Of a stretch of DNA of 64,000 nt, positions 13,084 through 25,477 are shown piece after piece. The first letter of the stretch is position 1; each line of letters opens with the position of its first letter. The stretch is from Paguma larvata (lineage: Eukaryota; Chordata; Mammalia; Carnivora; Viverridae): contig CM057831.1 in assembly GCA_030068075.1 (NCBI GenBank), forward strand, positions 8,073,464-8,137,463, in the 5' to 3' direction. A program made the position numbers and the translations under genes. The notes under the pieces were generated by a model, which was not told the origin of the DNA, did not search any database, and saw only the letters and a list, made by a program, of their open reading frames with translations.

Positions 13084-13604
13084 GATAAATCTGATAACAG
13101 CTTTTAAAAAAAAAAAACCTCAATCATCTTCAACGGATATATTTTCAGAAATGTAACGGTTCTTTGTATTTAGACAATTCTTACAAAATGGGGGAAAGGG
13201 TATCCCAACTCTGCTGTCAAAGTACAATGCAAACATTTTCACATCCCTTCTCTGGAATTTTCCTGTTGGCCTACAAAAATCAACTAGCTTGTAGAGGAGG
13301 CGAATCATACGACTGGAAGAAAACTTCCGTGCGTGCTCTCCCCCTCCCCTCCCGGTACAGAATCGCACCGGTGACCATGAAGAAGGGTTCCTCGGGCCCT
13401 CCAGGAGCCACGGCTAGATCCGCGGGCAGACAACCCCAAGCTCCCCCAAAGGGATTTTTCTCCTGCTTGCCTATCCCTCGTTGCATTCGGGTTTCAGACA
13501 GTACAAACAGAGCCGCGTGTAACATGACAACTTTGCTCTATTAATACTGCGAAAATAAACAAAAGAAAAAGGATTTTCCTGTAAGAAGACCTTTCCACAC
13601 TGAG

Positions 13605-13655
13605 TTCACTCACTCATTTATAAATGTTTACCGAGTTCCTGGTGTGTTAAAGGTG
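13605..13655 (-). mobile_element. MIR-like fragment (weak)
   Basis: TTCACTCACTCATTTATAAA TGTTTACCGAGTTCCTGGTGTG resembles the reversed 3' end of MIR or L2 (TCATTCATTC..TTTATTGAGCACCTACTGTGTG). Only about 50 bases are alignable by eye. Confidence 0.4.
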
Positions 13656-13834
13656 AGGTGTCAGGAACGGAGTCTTCTATTCTTGCAAATTTCCCCACCA
13701 CGGCTTCATAAAAATCCACAGAAACCATAAAGAAATGCCAAAGCGCAGAGATTATCACGGACTTTAAATCAGACAGCCTTCATGCGAGCTTCCTCTCATT
13801 AGTCAGTGGTCTAAGGCATGGGACTTACCTGTTC

Positions 13835-13980
13835 TACGCTCTATGACCTGTTCTATAAAATGGGGTAATGAGATGGTCTCTCTCAGAAAAAAATATGTTG
13901 CAAAGATTAATAAAATCATGTATTTTTAGATAGTGCCGGTCACACAGCATATGACATAAAGGTCTACTTATTCATTCGTC
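13835..13980 (+). mobile_element. MIR SINE fragment
   Basis: Forward MIR order: CTGTTCTATAAAATGGGGTA, then GCAAAGATTAATAAAATCATG, then GTGCCGGTCACACAGCATA. On the minus strand it starts next to a 5' splice-site-like GTAAGT (complement of 13822-13828), treated as a finding rather than a gene. Confidence 0.75.
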
Positions 13981-14144
13981 ATAGTCAGGCGAGTACTTAG
14001 GAGAGACGTCTCACGGGTTCGGCATGAAGAACTCAAGAACAAAACAGAAAGAGCCAGCTCTCCCTGGAACTTAGGGGCTGGTAGGACAGATTCTACACAA
14101 TTATTTGCTCATCATGTGGTAAGGGTCACAAAACTTGGTATTTT

Positions 14145-14490
14145 TTTCTCACAGTTTTATTGGGGTCTAATCGACCACAATAACTATGTAGGAAGTACGC
14201 AGCCTAGTGAGATCTGACGGGTGTATAGTGCCCCGCAGCCACCACCGCAACCAAGATAATGAAGGTATCTACCATCCGCTACGTTTTCCCGTGCCCATCT
14301 GTGACCCCTCCTCCTGTTCCCCCACCTCCCACCACTCTCAGTCACTGATTCACCTTTGCTCACTGCAGTTTATTTTGCATTTCTCTAGAATTCTGTACAA
14401 AAGGAATCATACGGGACGTGTTCTTTTTCTCTGCCTTATTTCTCTCGGTGGCATTTATTTTCAGATTCGGCCGTTACGTCCAGAATTTTA
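14145..14490 (-). mobile_element. L1M-type LINE 3' UTR fragment
   Basis: The reverse complement of the old L1M 3' UTR is evident: TTTTATTGGGGTCTAATCGAC, CCACCACCGCAACCAAGATAATGAA, TTTGCATTTCTCTAGAATTC TGTACAAAAGGAATCATACGG, and a final segment like TTCAGATTCGGCCGTTACGT. Several CpGs stand where the remembered consensus has TpG or CpA. Confidence 0.8.
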
Positions 14491-15159
14491 AAACACACTG
14501 GACATGAGCATCAGCTCCTCTAGTCCAACACACGAGCCTGTACCTTTTACTCCAATCACCATCCCTCCCACTACACTCACCCCTACAAACTCTGAGTACA
14601 AATAAATCTAGAGTTAACCACTTTTCTCAGAGTCTGCTTCCCAAACGCAGCACGCTAACTACGACTTCCCTGTTAGTCACTCCTTCACCTACCATTTGGA
14701 TACTGCATACTGACCACTATTATTATCGTCAGCACAAGAAAGATAAATGTTTTCTGCTTCTCACATCAAGCAAACAAAACCAAGATGAGTAATCTTGAAT
14801 CTCTCATCAAAGCAGACTCTCAGGATAGCTTTGTATACATCTACGAATACTACAGAATGAGAGGCGCATCTGTGAGGCTTGTGATAAGATGGTGGGAATT
14901 TCTGAGAAACTGCTCTACAGATGTTCTAGAATCTAAAATAGTGTTCCTATGAAGACTGACAATTTTCCAGCTGAGTGGTCAAGTGCACTGCTCAAAGGCA
15001 TGAGCTTCTGGTGGAGACCCAGGGCAGATGGAAAGCAAGCCACTCCCTTTACCGTACTATTAGGTAACGTCAGGATATGAAAATTGGATTAAAGAGGCTT
15101 TCGTTTCAATATCAAATCCCTTCTAACTAGTACGGTAGCTCAAGAGGAGACGACACATA

Positions 15160-15215
15160 TCAAGCATCAAGTACAAGGGTCGGCACATAGTAGGCACTCA
15201 ACAAAGCATAGCCAT
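15160..15215 (+). mobile_element. MIR or L2 3' end fragment
   Basis: GGGTCGGCACATAGTAGGCACTCAACAAA matches the shared GCCTGGCACATAGTAGGCAC TCAATAAA end of MIR and L2. Too short to tell the two apart. Confidence 0.6.
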
Positions 15216-15379
15216 TTGAATTGCATCCCTGGTAGAGGACTAGCCCAAGATAAATATATGACATGCTCACATTATCGACTTCCTTGAAGACACTGGGTCT
15301 CTTCCTTGACTACAGCGAATCTCATGTATTCAACCAGTCATTCACCAAAATCGCCCGCTCCCATGATTGAGCCCCAGGC

Positions 15380-15445
15380 TAGTTGGTTAACAAACACTTA
15401 ACTAAGTGTTTACTATGTGCCAAGCACTGAACATGGCTCTTTTAA
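15380..15445 (-). mobile_element. MIR fragment
   Basis: AACTAAGTGTTTACTATGTGCCAAGCACTGAACATGG is the reversed MIR 3' segment. About 60 bases. Confidence 0.6.
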
Positions 15446-15510
15446 GGATGAGATGGACCTGACTCTTTGTCGAATGCTCTAAATTTCTTTAGTTTAACTA
15501 TAAAAATGGT

Positions 15511-15546
15511 ACACACACACACACGCACACACACACACACACACAC
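15511..15546 (+). repeat. CA dinucleotide microsatellite, one interruption
   Basis: Eighteen AC units with one CG interruption (ACACGCACAC) near the middle. An open frame runs through it but is repeat-derived. Confidence 0.95.
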
Positions 15547-15740
15547 GGGCTTTGTACTGTTCCAAATTCACCTCCTAGTAGGGTTATGTTTGAGACCCTT
15601 GAAATTAAGCTCTACAGTAAAAAGTGACATTACACAAGCTTCACCCAACGTCCCTCAATTGTCCTCACAAGAGACTTAATAGTTCAGTTCCTAGGTGTCC
15701 TTCACGCAAACCTATTTTGACAGCCTTGAATAACAACCAC

Positions 15741-15815
15741 AGTAATGGCTACCATCCATTCACTGTGCACCTACTGTGTGCCAGGCACTGCCATGTCAAG
15801 TTTTACAGGCAACTG
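15741..15815 (-). mobile_element. MIR fragment
   Basis: TAATGGCTACCATCCATTCA CTGTGCACCTACTGTGTGCCAGGCACTGCC is the reverse of the MIR 3' segment and is better preserved than its neighbours. Confidence 0.75.
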
Positions 15816-15859
15816 GCTAAGACTATTAATCATATAAAGGAGGAAGGGCATAAATAAGC

Positions 15860-18800
15860 CTTTCTCTGGCAACAAAATATACCTGTCATTCTGACTTTTG
15901 CTTAAGGCACGTATCTAAAAGCTGACACTGATATCGTATTTGTTACTGAAGACTCAAAAGCAGACAAATCGTATAAGCACAACCACAATACAAATGAGCC
16001 ACTTGAAAACAACACGTACTTTGTGCTGGCTTTGTGGCTGCACCCCAACCAAAAATGTACAGGGAAATTAGGTTGCCGATAAAAGGTTTACATTCTTAGG
16101 TGTAGAAGAAATGGAGCATTTGCCGAAACCTGCTAACGCTGCTTACGTGACTATTAATGGTAACAGGGACTGTACCTGAATAGCATCAAAGGGGTGACTT
16201 GAGAGAAAACCATATACACACACATTCCAGATGAAATTCGGAATCAAATGCTGACACCCAAAAGGCACGCAGGTTAAGAGGCTGCAGCGGATGAAAATAT
16301 TTCAAAGCCAGATACATTTCCTGTTGAAAATTCCTTACATTCCATGACTAAATCCTAAAGGCCGCTGAGCAGCACTGCTGCCTCCAATTGTGCTGACGCA
16401 CAGAAAGGCCCGTGCTGTCAGCACAAGCCCCAGACAGGCACGGTTGCAGTCTTCAGGCAAAATGAAAGTGTCTGGGAGGCAGTTCACACGTTTTCAAAGA
16501 GAGCTGACGACTGTGACCTTGAGCCCCTCCTAGAGGTGCTCTGACTATAAGGCTTACCGGGCCCCTGTAGCCTACTCGAAAGATCCAACAAGAATTTATT
16601 TTTTTAAGATTGTAATTCTGCAGTAAGATGAAACTGCCTTGATATATTTGTGGTCCTCCTGGCGATCACTAATACTTACTGAGTACAAATGTACTCGGCA
16701 TTCACAGTACTGAAACTACGTTGTAACCTGTAATTTTCATTTTGATTAAGAATCCCTAGAACATCTAAAGGGTCTATACATACTTGAGAACACCCTACTT
16801 CTTGGCTCTCAAATACTGCTAAAAAGGTGTGGTAGAAATAGGGCAAGAATTGCCTCAAGACATGGAAAACAGAAAGGCATCTGAGCAAGTGAAACCTTCA
16901 TACAGCACCCAACACTGAGTCACCATCAATACCTACTCCCTGCCTCTCTGCAATCTCATTAACAATTAATCCCTTCTACACCAGAGGACTCTACTGCCAG
17001 GTTTTTGCACGTGTGCTGCTGGGTATCTCAGTAATTCTCCTGCCAGAGATAAGGCAGTAGGATTACAATAAAGTGTTAGTGTTGCAGTTAATCTGCAGCC
17101 CATAAAGGAAAGCAAAATGTATAAGCCAGATTCTACCGATGACTACCCCAGCTATCACTTGAAACATTTTAAGAATCCCAGAATAGATCCCAATGCTATA
17201 GCCTCTGAATATATTGAGCAACACGTGTGCTGTCTTGTTGAAGTTGACCCCAAACGGTGTCTATGGACATTATTTATGATTGCTTCTGGTTCCCTATGCT
17301 ATTTTGCATCTGATGGAGAGGGAAACAATTCAGAGAACCGAACCGACATGAAGGACAATTCACACCATACCTTCAGATTGTACACGTGCATGGGCATCCG
17401 TGCACCTGCACCCCCACACACGCAAGCAACTCTGCTCCAGGTCAGATGCTCAAACCTTATCCGTCTATATTGTGAACAAATTTAAACTCTGCTGATTCGG
17501 TGTAGGTATAGGTAGTTTGTCTCATTTACATAATGGAGTAATATTATTCAAAAACAAGTTCCAACAATGGCTTGTAATAAACTCTTCGCTGAGGTTAATG
17601 ATGCCTACACCTATGGAATATTGATGAGGGAGCATTGCCCAAGAAGCACTTGGTATAAAATAAAATAAAATCAAGTGCCAAAACACGGCCGATCCCCTTT
17701 GCCCTACCTTGTACCGCTGAGAATTAATGAGATTAGCCGTTCGGAATGTTGATGCTCCAAAGAATATACCTTGATATCAGAAAACTGACAGGTTTGTCTT
17801 TTACCTTTTAGACCTGACAAGGTTTGCTGTTTTCTATCTTATCTTCAGGAGAAAAAAAAAGAGCTAAGCACGACTCCCACAGGACTCGGGAGCACAGAGA
17901 CTTCGTCAACAAAAATAGTTTTAATTAACAGATAAATGTGTGGTTTCGTGGGTAGGAAATTTCCTTAAAACTGTTTCAGGGAAATGCCTGGGGGATAATC
18001 GTATAAACAGATTATTAGGATTTTTTTTAAATATCTCTCTCATACAGTCTTCCATATCTAGGCAGATCTTGGCAGAGACAGATGGCCTGAGCCTCTATTT
18101 AACAACGAATGATTAAAAGCAAAGTCAAAGAGGGAAGACGCTACTTAATCCTTCACTAAGAGACGTCAATAAAGCTATGAGGTCATGGGGTACGTTTCTG
18201 TCTATAACCCCAAAGGAAGCACTCCCCATTGTTTCAGTGTGTACCACCAGCAACACCACTCGTGAGAATCCAACGCAGATCCTAATTTTATTAGATGTCT
18301 ACACAGTTTTGTACCCAGAAAATGTAGTCGAGCTGCTCTCGCATTCCACAATCAAGCGCCTCCTAGGCGTTAGGCCACACACACACACAGACGCAGGGGT
18401 ACAGCTGACATGATGTGGTCCAGTGTGTGAACGTCATATTTATCTCATTCACTGACTTCGTCGAGTCCTTACCAAGAGAAAAATCAGCCAGGCGCACCCG
18501 GGTCCAGATCAATCTTCCCTTACGGATTGACCGTACAAGCCTGCAGCTGACCCTTTTGCCTCTTGTCACTACCCTCTAAGTTCTCTTGGCCCCACAGAGC
18601 AATCCTGGCAGCGGTTCCGTAAGCAGCAGGATATGGCCTCGCTAGTGCCAAAATACCACATGCATTCAAGCACCAGTGACCTTAAATGGAGGTCATTATT
18701 ACCGTCTCCCACCGTTTTCTTGACAGTTGGCTGCTGTTCTCCGAATGTCAGATAGAACCCACTAAATTCTACTGAAACGTTCAGCTCGTGGACCAAGGTT

Positions 18801-20409
18801 GCTTAGGGGTACTGAGGGTAGTGACGTTTCAATATTTTTAAAAAAAAGAGGCGGGGGGGGGAGAGTTCCTTCTCTTCTTGTACGGAATGTGGTAAGATGG
18901 ATTCAGAAACCCCGGACAGTGATAGATTTGTTTATTTGCCGAGTCTGTTATAGGGTGATTTTCCCTTTTAAGCAGCAATCTGGATGACTAAGTTAAGAAG
19001 AAGATGGACGCGTGCAAAAGCACAATAGAGGAGGTTTAAGATAAACAGAAATTTGTTTCCTTTAGATTCAAGGTCCACTGATCATTGCATCAGTTCAACT
19101 AGGAAAGGCTGAAGAATGTACTTTGTTCCCTAATGGGAAAGGCTAAGATTGCTGGACTGTTCGGTCCCATTGCTTTCACGGGGGCCCGAACCAAATGATC
19201 TTGAGATTGCTTCCTATAAATTTGAATATATCCGTGATCCTTCCTTCTCAGCGAAATTTCAGAGATGTTCATTCTTATTCTGGCAGTGAGTGTCTCTCAG
19301 CCTCAAAATCTACAGCTCCTGGAATATTTGCTTCTCTAAACTCTCTCCTATGGCCAAGTTTTCCTTTCGAAAGTGTTCCTAACATTTACATTATATCCAT
19401 CATTAAGTCTCGTTTCTACTGGAAATCCTCCCAATTAGCATATGCTCTTGTATCCTCCTTTCGCTCCTTCTTCTCCTCTTCAAGCAAACATTTGCTTAAA
19501 TCAACTCCCTCCCTGCATTCCCAGTGGAGATACCTGGACTTGGTCTGGTAGAAGCACACATCTATCACGGCCATAAATGTCACTATTTAAAAATTCCCCC
19601 ATGCATTTTCCACAGCAGAGTAAAATATAAAGCAATAAGGGGGAGGGGGGGAGACACAGAAAACCTTTTGACTTAATTTGTCTGGTAGGAGCCAGATCCG
19701 CTCTGGTAATATCCCACTCCAGACACAGTTTACAGGTATCCAAGATGCTCCCAGATCCGTCCGTACTGTACTTAAGTCCCTGACTATCTCCATCTCCAAT
19801 TCGATTTTACATCTGGCAGCGTGTCGCTCTCTACCCTCGAAAAATTTAAAGAGCCTCGCACACCAATCAATTCATAAGCTACCTATATAATAAATGCCCC
19901 AAGGAGTAAAATAACCACTTCAGACTTTATGATGTCCATGTGGTCACGTACCCCACTTAATAACGGTTTCATTAGCATTTACTTCACTATATCCGACCTC
20001 TAATTTGGAAAAGGGAAAGGAATACAAGGGTAAAAAGTAAATTCTTTATCGGTTTTCAGCTATAGTCATTTCTAGACGTTTAAAGAAAAAGTTGACCTCT
20101 ATTCTCTCCGTAAAACAGGCTAACACACTCGGGGTGTTTGGAATAGTCCCACAGGGGGACTTCCCCAGTATGCCCGTGCAGGAGTGGTCTCACCAACTGG
20201 GTTACATGCTTACCATGAGTTTATTGGGTTTGTTCCCAAATCTGTCCATTCGGTTTTATGTATTACTGCAGCTTCAAAATGTAATTAAACAGTATGTAAA
20301 CAGGTGATACCGTGTAGGTCAATGAAATGGGAGTATAAAAAAGAATGATTTGTTGTTTCTCCTGAAATTCAGCAGAATGTTTGAAAGGACTTCATAAAGA
20401 TGAGTCATT
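15860..20409. other. unique stretch, no gene recognised
   Basis: About 4.5 kb with at most a weak MIR trace at 16668-16725. A 122-codon plus-strand frame (17117-17485) and a 118-codon one (19195-19551) have no splice context and match no family I know. A short CA run is at about 18376-18388, a G run at 18853-18860 and a G-rich tract at 19638-19652. Confidence 0.45.
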
Positions 20410-20428
20410 TAAAAATTACCACCGAACC

Positions 20429-20636
20429 AAGGTGCCTGGGTGGCTCAATCGGTTAAGCGTCCAACTCTTGATCTCGGCTCAGGTCATGATCTCACAGTTC
20501 ATGAGATCGAGCCCCGCGTCAGGCTCTGTGCTGACAGTACAGAGCCTGCTTGGGATTCTTAGTCTCCCTCTCTCTCTGCCCCTTCCCCACTTGCTCGCGC
20601 TCTCAAAACAAATACATAAGCAAACAAACAAATATA
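20429..20636 (+). mobile_element. carnivore tRNA-Lys SINE, older subfamily
   Basis: Head GGTGCCTGGGTGGCTCAATC; the body has CTGACAGTACAGAGCCTGCTTGGGATTC, without the duplicated CTCAGAGCCTGGAGCCTGC part of the common copies. A diverged duplication can be aligned at 20410-20428 and 20637-20655, its differences being mostly C/T, which fits an older insertion. Confidence 0.93.
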
Positions 20637-20688
20637 TAAAAATGATCGCTGAATCAGATGTAGGTTAAATAAGTGAAGAGTTTGTGCA

Positions 20689-20708
20689 GGGGTGAGGGCG
20701 GGGTGGGG
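20689..20708 (+). other. canonical G-quadruplex motif
   Basis: Four G runs GGGG TGA GGG C GGGG T GGGG with loops of 3, 1 and 1 bases fit the standard pattern. It lies between two SINEs, with no promoter evidence. Confidence 0.6.
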
Positions 20709-20810
20709 AGTGGAGGAGGAGTAGTTTAGTAAAAGTTTAGAAAGCTTCTGCATGGGGACAGTGGGACAATGTCATTAACTGCCACTCCAATTTAAACAGA
20801 CATGGGTTGG

Positions 20811-21033
20811 GGCGCCTGGGTGCCTCAGTCGGTTAAGTGGCCAACTTCAGCTCAGGTCACGATCTTGCGGTCTGTGAGTTCGAACCCCGAGTCGGGCTCT
20901 GTGCTGATGGCTCAGAACCTGGAGCCTGCTTCAAATTCTGTATCTCTCTCTCTCTCTCTCTGCCCTTCCCTTGCTCACGCTCTGTCTCTATGTCTCTCAA
21001 AAATAAAAAAATATATAAATGTTAAAAAAAAAC
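20811..21033 (+). mobile_element. carnivore tRNA-Lys SINE (SINEC_Fc type)
   Basis: Head GGCGCCTGGGTGCCTCAGTC, B box GAGTTCGAACCCC, feliform body CTGATGGCTCAGAACCTGG, CT repeat and AAATAAA. A 16-bp duplication with one mismatch (AACAGACATGGGTTGG / AACAGACATGGATTGG) is at 20795-20810 and 21034-21049. Confidence 0.96.
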
Positions 21034-21049
21034 AACAGACATGGATTGG

Positions 21050-23250
21050 AAAATCACACAGATTGTGTAGCGGGTACAACTAGAGACGAAAACGTCTTGA
21101 CCTAACATCAAATATCGGCAGAGAAAAAGATATGTCGTGATGGATGCCGATACAAACGTGAAAATGAAAAGTTCACAGTATGTATTATAATTAGAACACT
21201 GATTAGTCAACTACTAGGACCACACTGGACAGGAAGCCTTCTGTAACTTTTTAAACACCTCCTCCAAGCTCAGGTGCCCTGAATACAGCTATCTATATAT
21301 AGTTTGGGGGACCCCAGTTTATGAATATTTTCAAATTATCCAACCAAAAATGCTAACACGCTCAAGTTACTTATCTTGCTTAAACTCAGAAGCAACTTCC
21401 GGGACCTGAGTGTTGAGAAATTCAGCCCCAATAATACAGGAGGATTTCACGCCAGTGCCCCACCCACGGTCACCGGTAGCATGGGCGGCCGTCTACTCCT
21501 CTGGCATTTGTGAGAACACCGGTTTATCCAGGAGGCCCGCTCCCGGCCAAGGAGCAGGATTAACCCACTCCCTGTGTGGTCCTATTTTCACCCAGATTAA
21601 TGGCTCCTTTTTGTCTGGGCACATTCATTTCTGTCACTTGGGTCACACGTTATCCTATAGCCCTCCTCGGAGAGCCCCGGCATATTCTATACTATGCCCT
21701 GATCGTACAATGCACAAGCATTTGGAATCATCAGAAGCAAACATCACATTTCTCGGCAGCATGAAAACAGGCGAACAAAAAGACTTGCTAAGCAAATTGC
21801 CTGTCTCAGTGCCTCCTTGATAGGAGAAGTCAGGAACCTACTTAAATATTTATTTTTAATTCCTCTGGCTAGGATTCCGACATGTAAAAATACAAAATGC
21901 ATAGCTTTTTAGTGTCAAGTGATGTCCAAAGCAACAGGCAATGCCTTTTACAAGCAGGTCTTCTGTACCGCGTTTTGTAAGGCAGTAAAGAGGGTTAGCC
22001 TTCTAGTCCCTAGGAGTTCACATCCCCTGGGACATCTTGAAACAAGCCCCTTTCTATATGCGGCTAGTTTCTAATCGTTTTGTTCCTTCCGCTGGCGACA
22101 ATATGCAAAGAAATAAGCCTTTCTGTTACCAGCTCTGTATCTTGGAAACAAGGGGCCTTGCAGCCGAAAAAGAGAACTAGCATCCCAAGAAACGATTTAC
22201 GCTCCAATTTCTGAGAACACGCGTGTCTTCCAAATAGGTCAAAATAATTTACAAAAAGAGGAAAATGAAGAAAGAAAAAGCTTCCTTAAGGTATCCAATG
22301 AGTAATACAGAGGAAATTAGAAATACATAATTTGACTTACTCAAGGTCAGAGTAAGACAATGACACACGAAAAGGGCAGGCCTAAATTGCCTTCACCTCC
22401 AAAGTAATCTTTCTACATTATTTCACCAGGAATTAATGTGAAGGGGTCTGAAAAGAGCTGGGCACTTTCAAACTGTTTTACACGTAGCCAACCCTTCCTC
22501 TGAGTAAGGATCCTGCCATCTGCCATCTGCCATCCTGGGAGGTGAAATATGGGATCCCTCACACCTTGGGTGGGCCACACAACTCTCCTCTATACGCTGC
22601 AGAAAGCAAAAGTCAACAACCCACCTCAGGACGGTCAAGCCATATTTTGCGCATGACCTTCTGAATACCATTAAAGATGAAACCGGACGGACAAGACTGC
22701 GGGCTAGACAATACGCCTTGCCTGAGAAACGCATCCAGTGCCCGCACGGAACTAACGGAGTTAACGCACGAGGTACGGACCTACGAATCAAGAGTTCTCT
22801 TCAAATGTGTTCTGTTTAAGTGACAATCCCAGTTCTCTTTTTATTCTAAGTATGAAACTAATGCATATTCAGCACCGAAAACGAAACAGAAAAGAAGGAA
22901 GGAGCAAAGGGTTCACAGGAATCCCACTGCCCGGAGTCAATCATCGCTCACATTTTCCTTCATTCCACGTTCGTTTCCTGCGCCGTTCTAGCACATTCAG
23001 AGATGTAGGCATTTTATATTTTTAACATTATTTTAAGGGGATTATTCAGAGTCTCTGGACTTTGTTTTCATCACCTCAATAAATTTAAGCGAATCCTCCT
23101 CTGTGAACTCTAAGGGTGCCTTGGGAAAAAGAACTGTAAGATCATCTCAAGAAGTAAACGCTTCCCAACTCCAAATGGAGGTGATTCTTAAGTAAAGGAA
23201 AAGCTCCCATTTTCCACGAGATGATCCCTTCAAAAAATAAGGCTCTGCTG
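21050..23250. other. unique stretch, no gene recognised
   Basis: No clear repeat apart from a faint MIR-like CTTACTCAAGGTCAGAGTAAG near 22340. Open frames of 136 codons (21410-21820, plus) and 107 codons (22468-22791, minus) look like chance in GC-richer DNA. A triplicated CCATCTG unit occurs at about 22516-22535. Confidence 0.45.
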
Positions 23251-23254
23251 TTTG

Positions 23255-23461
23255 TTTTTTTTAATTTTTTAATGTTTTATTTATTTTTGAGAGGGGGAGA
23301 GAGAGAGAGAGAGAGAGGGAGACAGAGAGGGAGCCCACAAAGCAGGCTCCAGGCTCTGAGCTGTTGGCACAGAGCCTGATGCGGGGCTCGAACCCATGAA
23401 CCCTGAGATCATGACTGGCTCTGAAGCTGGATGCGTAACTGACTGAGCCACCCAGGCGCCC
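23255..23461 (-). mobile_element. carnivore tRNA-Lys SINE (SINEC_Fc type)
   Basis: Read in reverse: head GGGCGCCTGGGTGGCTCAGT, B box GGGTTCGAGCCCC, body with GTGCCAACAGCTCAGAGCCTGG, CT repeat and A-rich end. No convincing target duplication; the flanking TTTGTTTTTT and TTGTTTGGG are only weakly similar. Confidence 0.94.
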
Positions 23462-24309
23462 TTGTTTGGGATTTTTTTTTTAAACCCAGTTTGCCTCTCT
23501 TCTGGACTGACGCGGAGATGGCTTAGTGTCCAGGCGTACTTCCTTCAATTAGTGATACGTACATGTAATGCACACGGACTGGCACAGCACATGTTTAATT
23601 CGGCAGAGTGTTTTGTTTCCTCTCACGTTGCATGAGGCGCTCCCCAGGCACCTGAGTGTCTTCATCATTACAGGAGCCAGTTTTGTAGGGACACCTGAGC
23701 GCCTCGCATTCCCGGGGAGATCACTTCAAACCCAGCACTTAACATTCACAGAGGACGCAGCTACTGTGAACACTGATTCGCCAAACGTCTTGGTGGGACG
23801 GTTTGTATCCATCCTACCGGCACCTAATCGGGATCCCTATAATAAAGACACGTAGGACACTGTGTTAACCGCTCTTTAAAAGGCGTATCTACAGTAAGAC
23901 CCAGAACTTGCGATTGTGAGATCATCCCTACATTACTCAGTTTCTGAGATTTTTTGACTTTCTTAAGCCTCGTACCCGAGCATTCATGAAGGCCATCCTG
24001 ATGTTCAAAGCAGTCGAGAGACTGATCTGTATGAAACAGGATATTCATACAGAAAATCCTATATATGTATTTGTAAGAATCTGAACATATCGAAGGGCGC
24101 ATTTGCAAGATACTTTTGGGGGGAAGAAGTCCTAATATTAGGGGCACATGTAGTGACAAGAACACATCAATATTCCACAGTCGTCTTCCTCAGAGCATGT
24201 GTTTGTTGGTGCTTTTGTTTTCCCGTCCGTCCCTTGGTTACCGCGGCACTAGGACTGCAAACGCTGTAAAAACCACATTCGGGTGTCAACAAAGCTGTGT
24301 AAGGACCTT

Positions 24310-24495
24310 TACTACAGCGCTTTCCGACAGAACTCTCCACGATGCTGGAAACGCTCTTTCCCACTCTGTCCAAGGCTGCGGCCAAGGACCACACGTGGCG
24401 GCTGAGCACTCGGGATGCGGCTAATGCAACTGACCTGCATTTTTCGCTTCTGCTAACTTTCAACGGCCATAGGTGGCTAGCAGCGCCCCCATTTG
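24310..24495. mobile_element. degenerate hAT/MER-type DNA transposon remnant
   Basis: Starts at CAGCGCTTTCCGACAGAACT and contains GGCGGCTGAGCACTCGGGATG, GCGGCTAATGCAACTGACC and CCATAGGTGGCTAGCAGCG. These are CpG-rich versions of the mammal-wide element with AGCGCTGTCCAATAGAACTT and GTGGCTAGTGCAACTGAGG. Open frames of 130 and 102 codons across it on opposite strands are not gene evidence. Confidence 0.6.
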
Positions 24496-24655
24496 CTGGC
24501 AGCGACAGAGGGCCGTGCCAGGTTTCTTCCGGCTCCCCAGGCCCTGGAGGAGCGAGCAAAATCTGGTGTTCACTTGGTGCGGGGGAAGCAGTAATACTCT
24601 GTTAAAATGAATCCTAAGAAGAGACGCCTCTCTTCCTTAATAAGGAGATACTGGA

Positions 24656-24677
24656 ACCCCCCACCCCACCCCCCCCG
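24656..24677 (-). other. C-rich tract, G-quadruplex motif on the minus strand
   Basis: CCCCCCACCCCACCCCCCCC supplies at least four C3 runs with single-base loops on this strand. The complement fits a G-quadruplex. Confidence 0.45.
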
Positions 24678-25477
24678 CAAGAAGCAGACTGTCCTTTGTA
24701 AAGGCCTCCTGCAATAACCCAGTCTCCGTGCAGAGCCGCCGCTAAAGATCATTGCTACCCTTTCAAGCATGCATTTCCTATGGCACCTCTGTAACCCTTG
24801 GGCAAAACTGTGAAACGTCAGTGAGGCTATGATTTTATTCTTCACCTGCTCTAGTATTCTACGGGAGGGGTTCAATAGTGGTTCGGAGCAAGCAACACAA
24901 CCTGGACAGGTAAGATTTTATAACCCCGCTTGCCACAAGAAACCTGGCAGAAGATGCGTTAGTTAACACACAGTCAATTTTATTTTTCAATTAATCTTTA
25001 AAACTGGGAAGAAAGAAATCGCTCTCAGATGTTCAGCGAAAAAGACAGCTAACAAGTCATAGAGTAAATTAAAATATAACGTCCCGGCGCCACATAAAAT
25101 TCTGAACAAATTTAATGGCAGCCTGGCGTCCCGGAATCTCAACAAAAAAAGGTACATTTGCATTTACACAGCATTAACAACGGAAGTAAAAGTCAACCAC
25201 CTCACTCACAGAAGACTTTTGATTTCATGAATATCCTTACAGATTTCACCTGTCCGCAAGCCTTGATTGGCCAGAAAACAACAGCACTGGGTCTGATCAA
25301 GCTTCTGCCTCCAATATTAATTGAAGCCAAAAGCCCAAGCAAAACTCGAGCCACCCGTTATTCTGAGACGCTGCCACAGGAGAAAAGGCACGGCAGCAAT
25401 TCCATCCACTTCTATTTTCTTTGCAACAAATCTGTCACTTAAGACTAAGATGTGAAGACATGGCTTATCCTTGCTGA

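Larger units (their letters stand above)
11680..13600. other. unique stretch with simple repeats only
   Basis: No interspersed repeat or exon is recognised. It holds a GGT repeat (12857-12894), T and A runs, and a CA repeat (13057-13083). A 126-codon open frame at 13164-13544 (plus) and an overlapping 81-codon frame on the other strand match nothing I know and have no splice context. Confidence 0.45.

Noticed and set aside
17117..17485. 122-codon frame beginning in a region with good-looking ATG context
   Set aside because: No known domain, no splice sites, and ordinary composition with late runs of proline and histidine codons.
24167..24559. 130-codon minus-strand frame
   Set aside because: Lies across a degenerate hAT-type transposon remnant, with a comparably long frame on the other strand.
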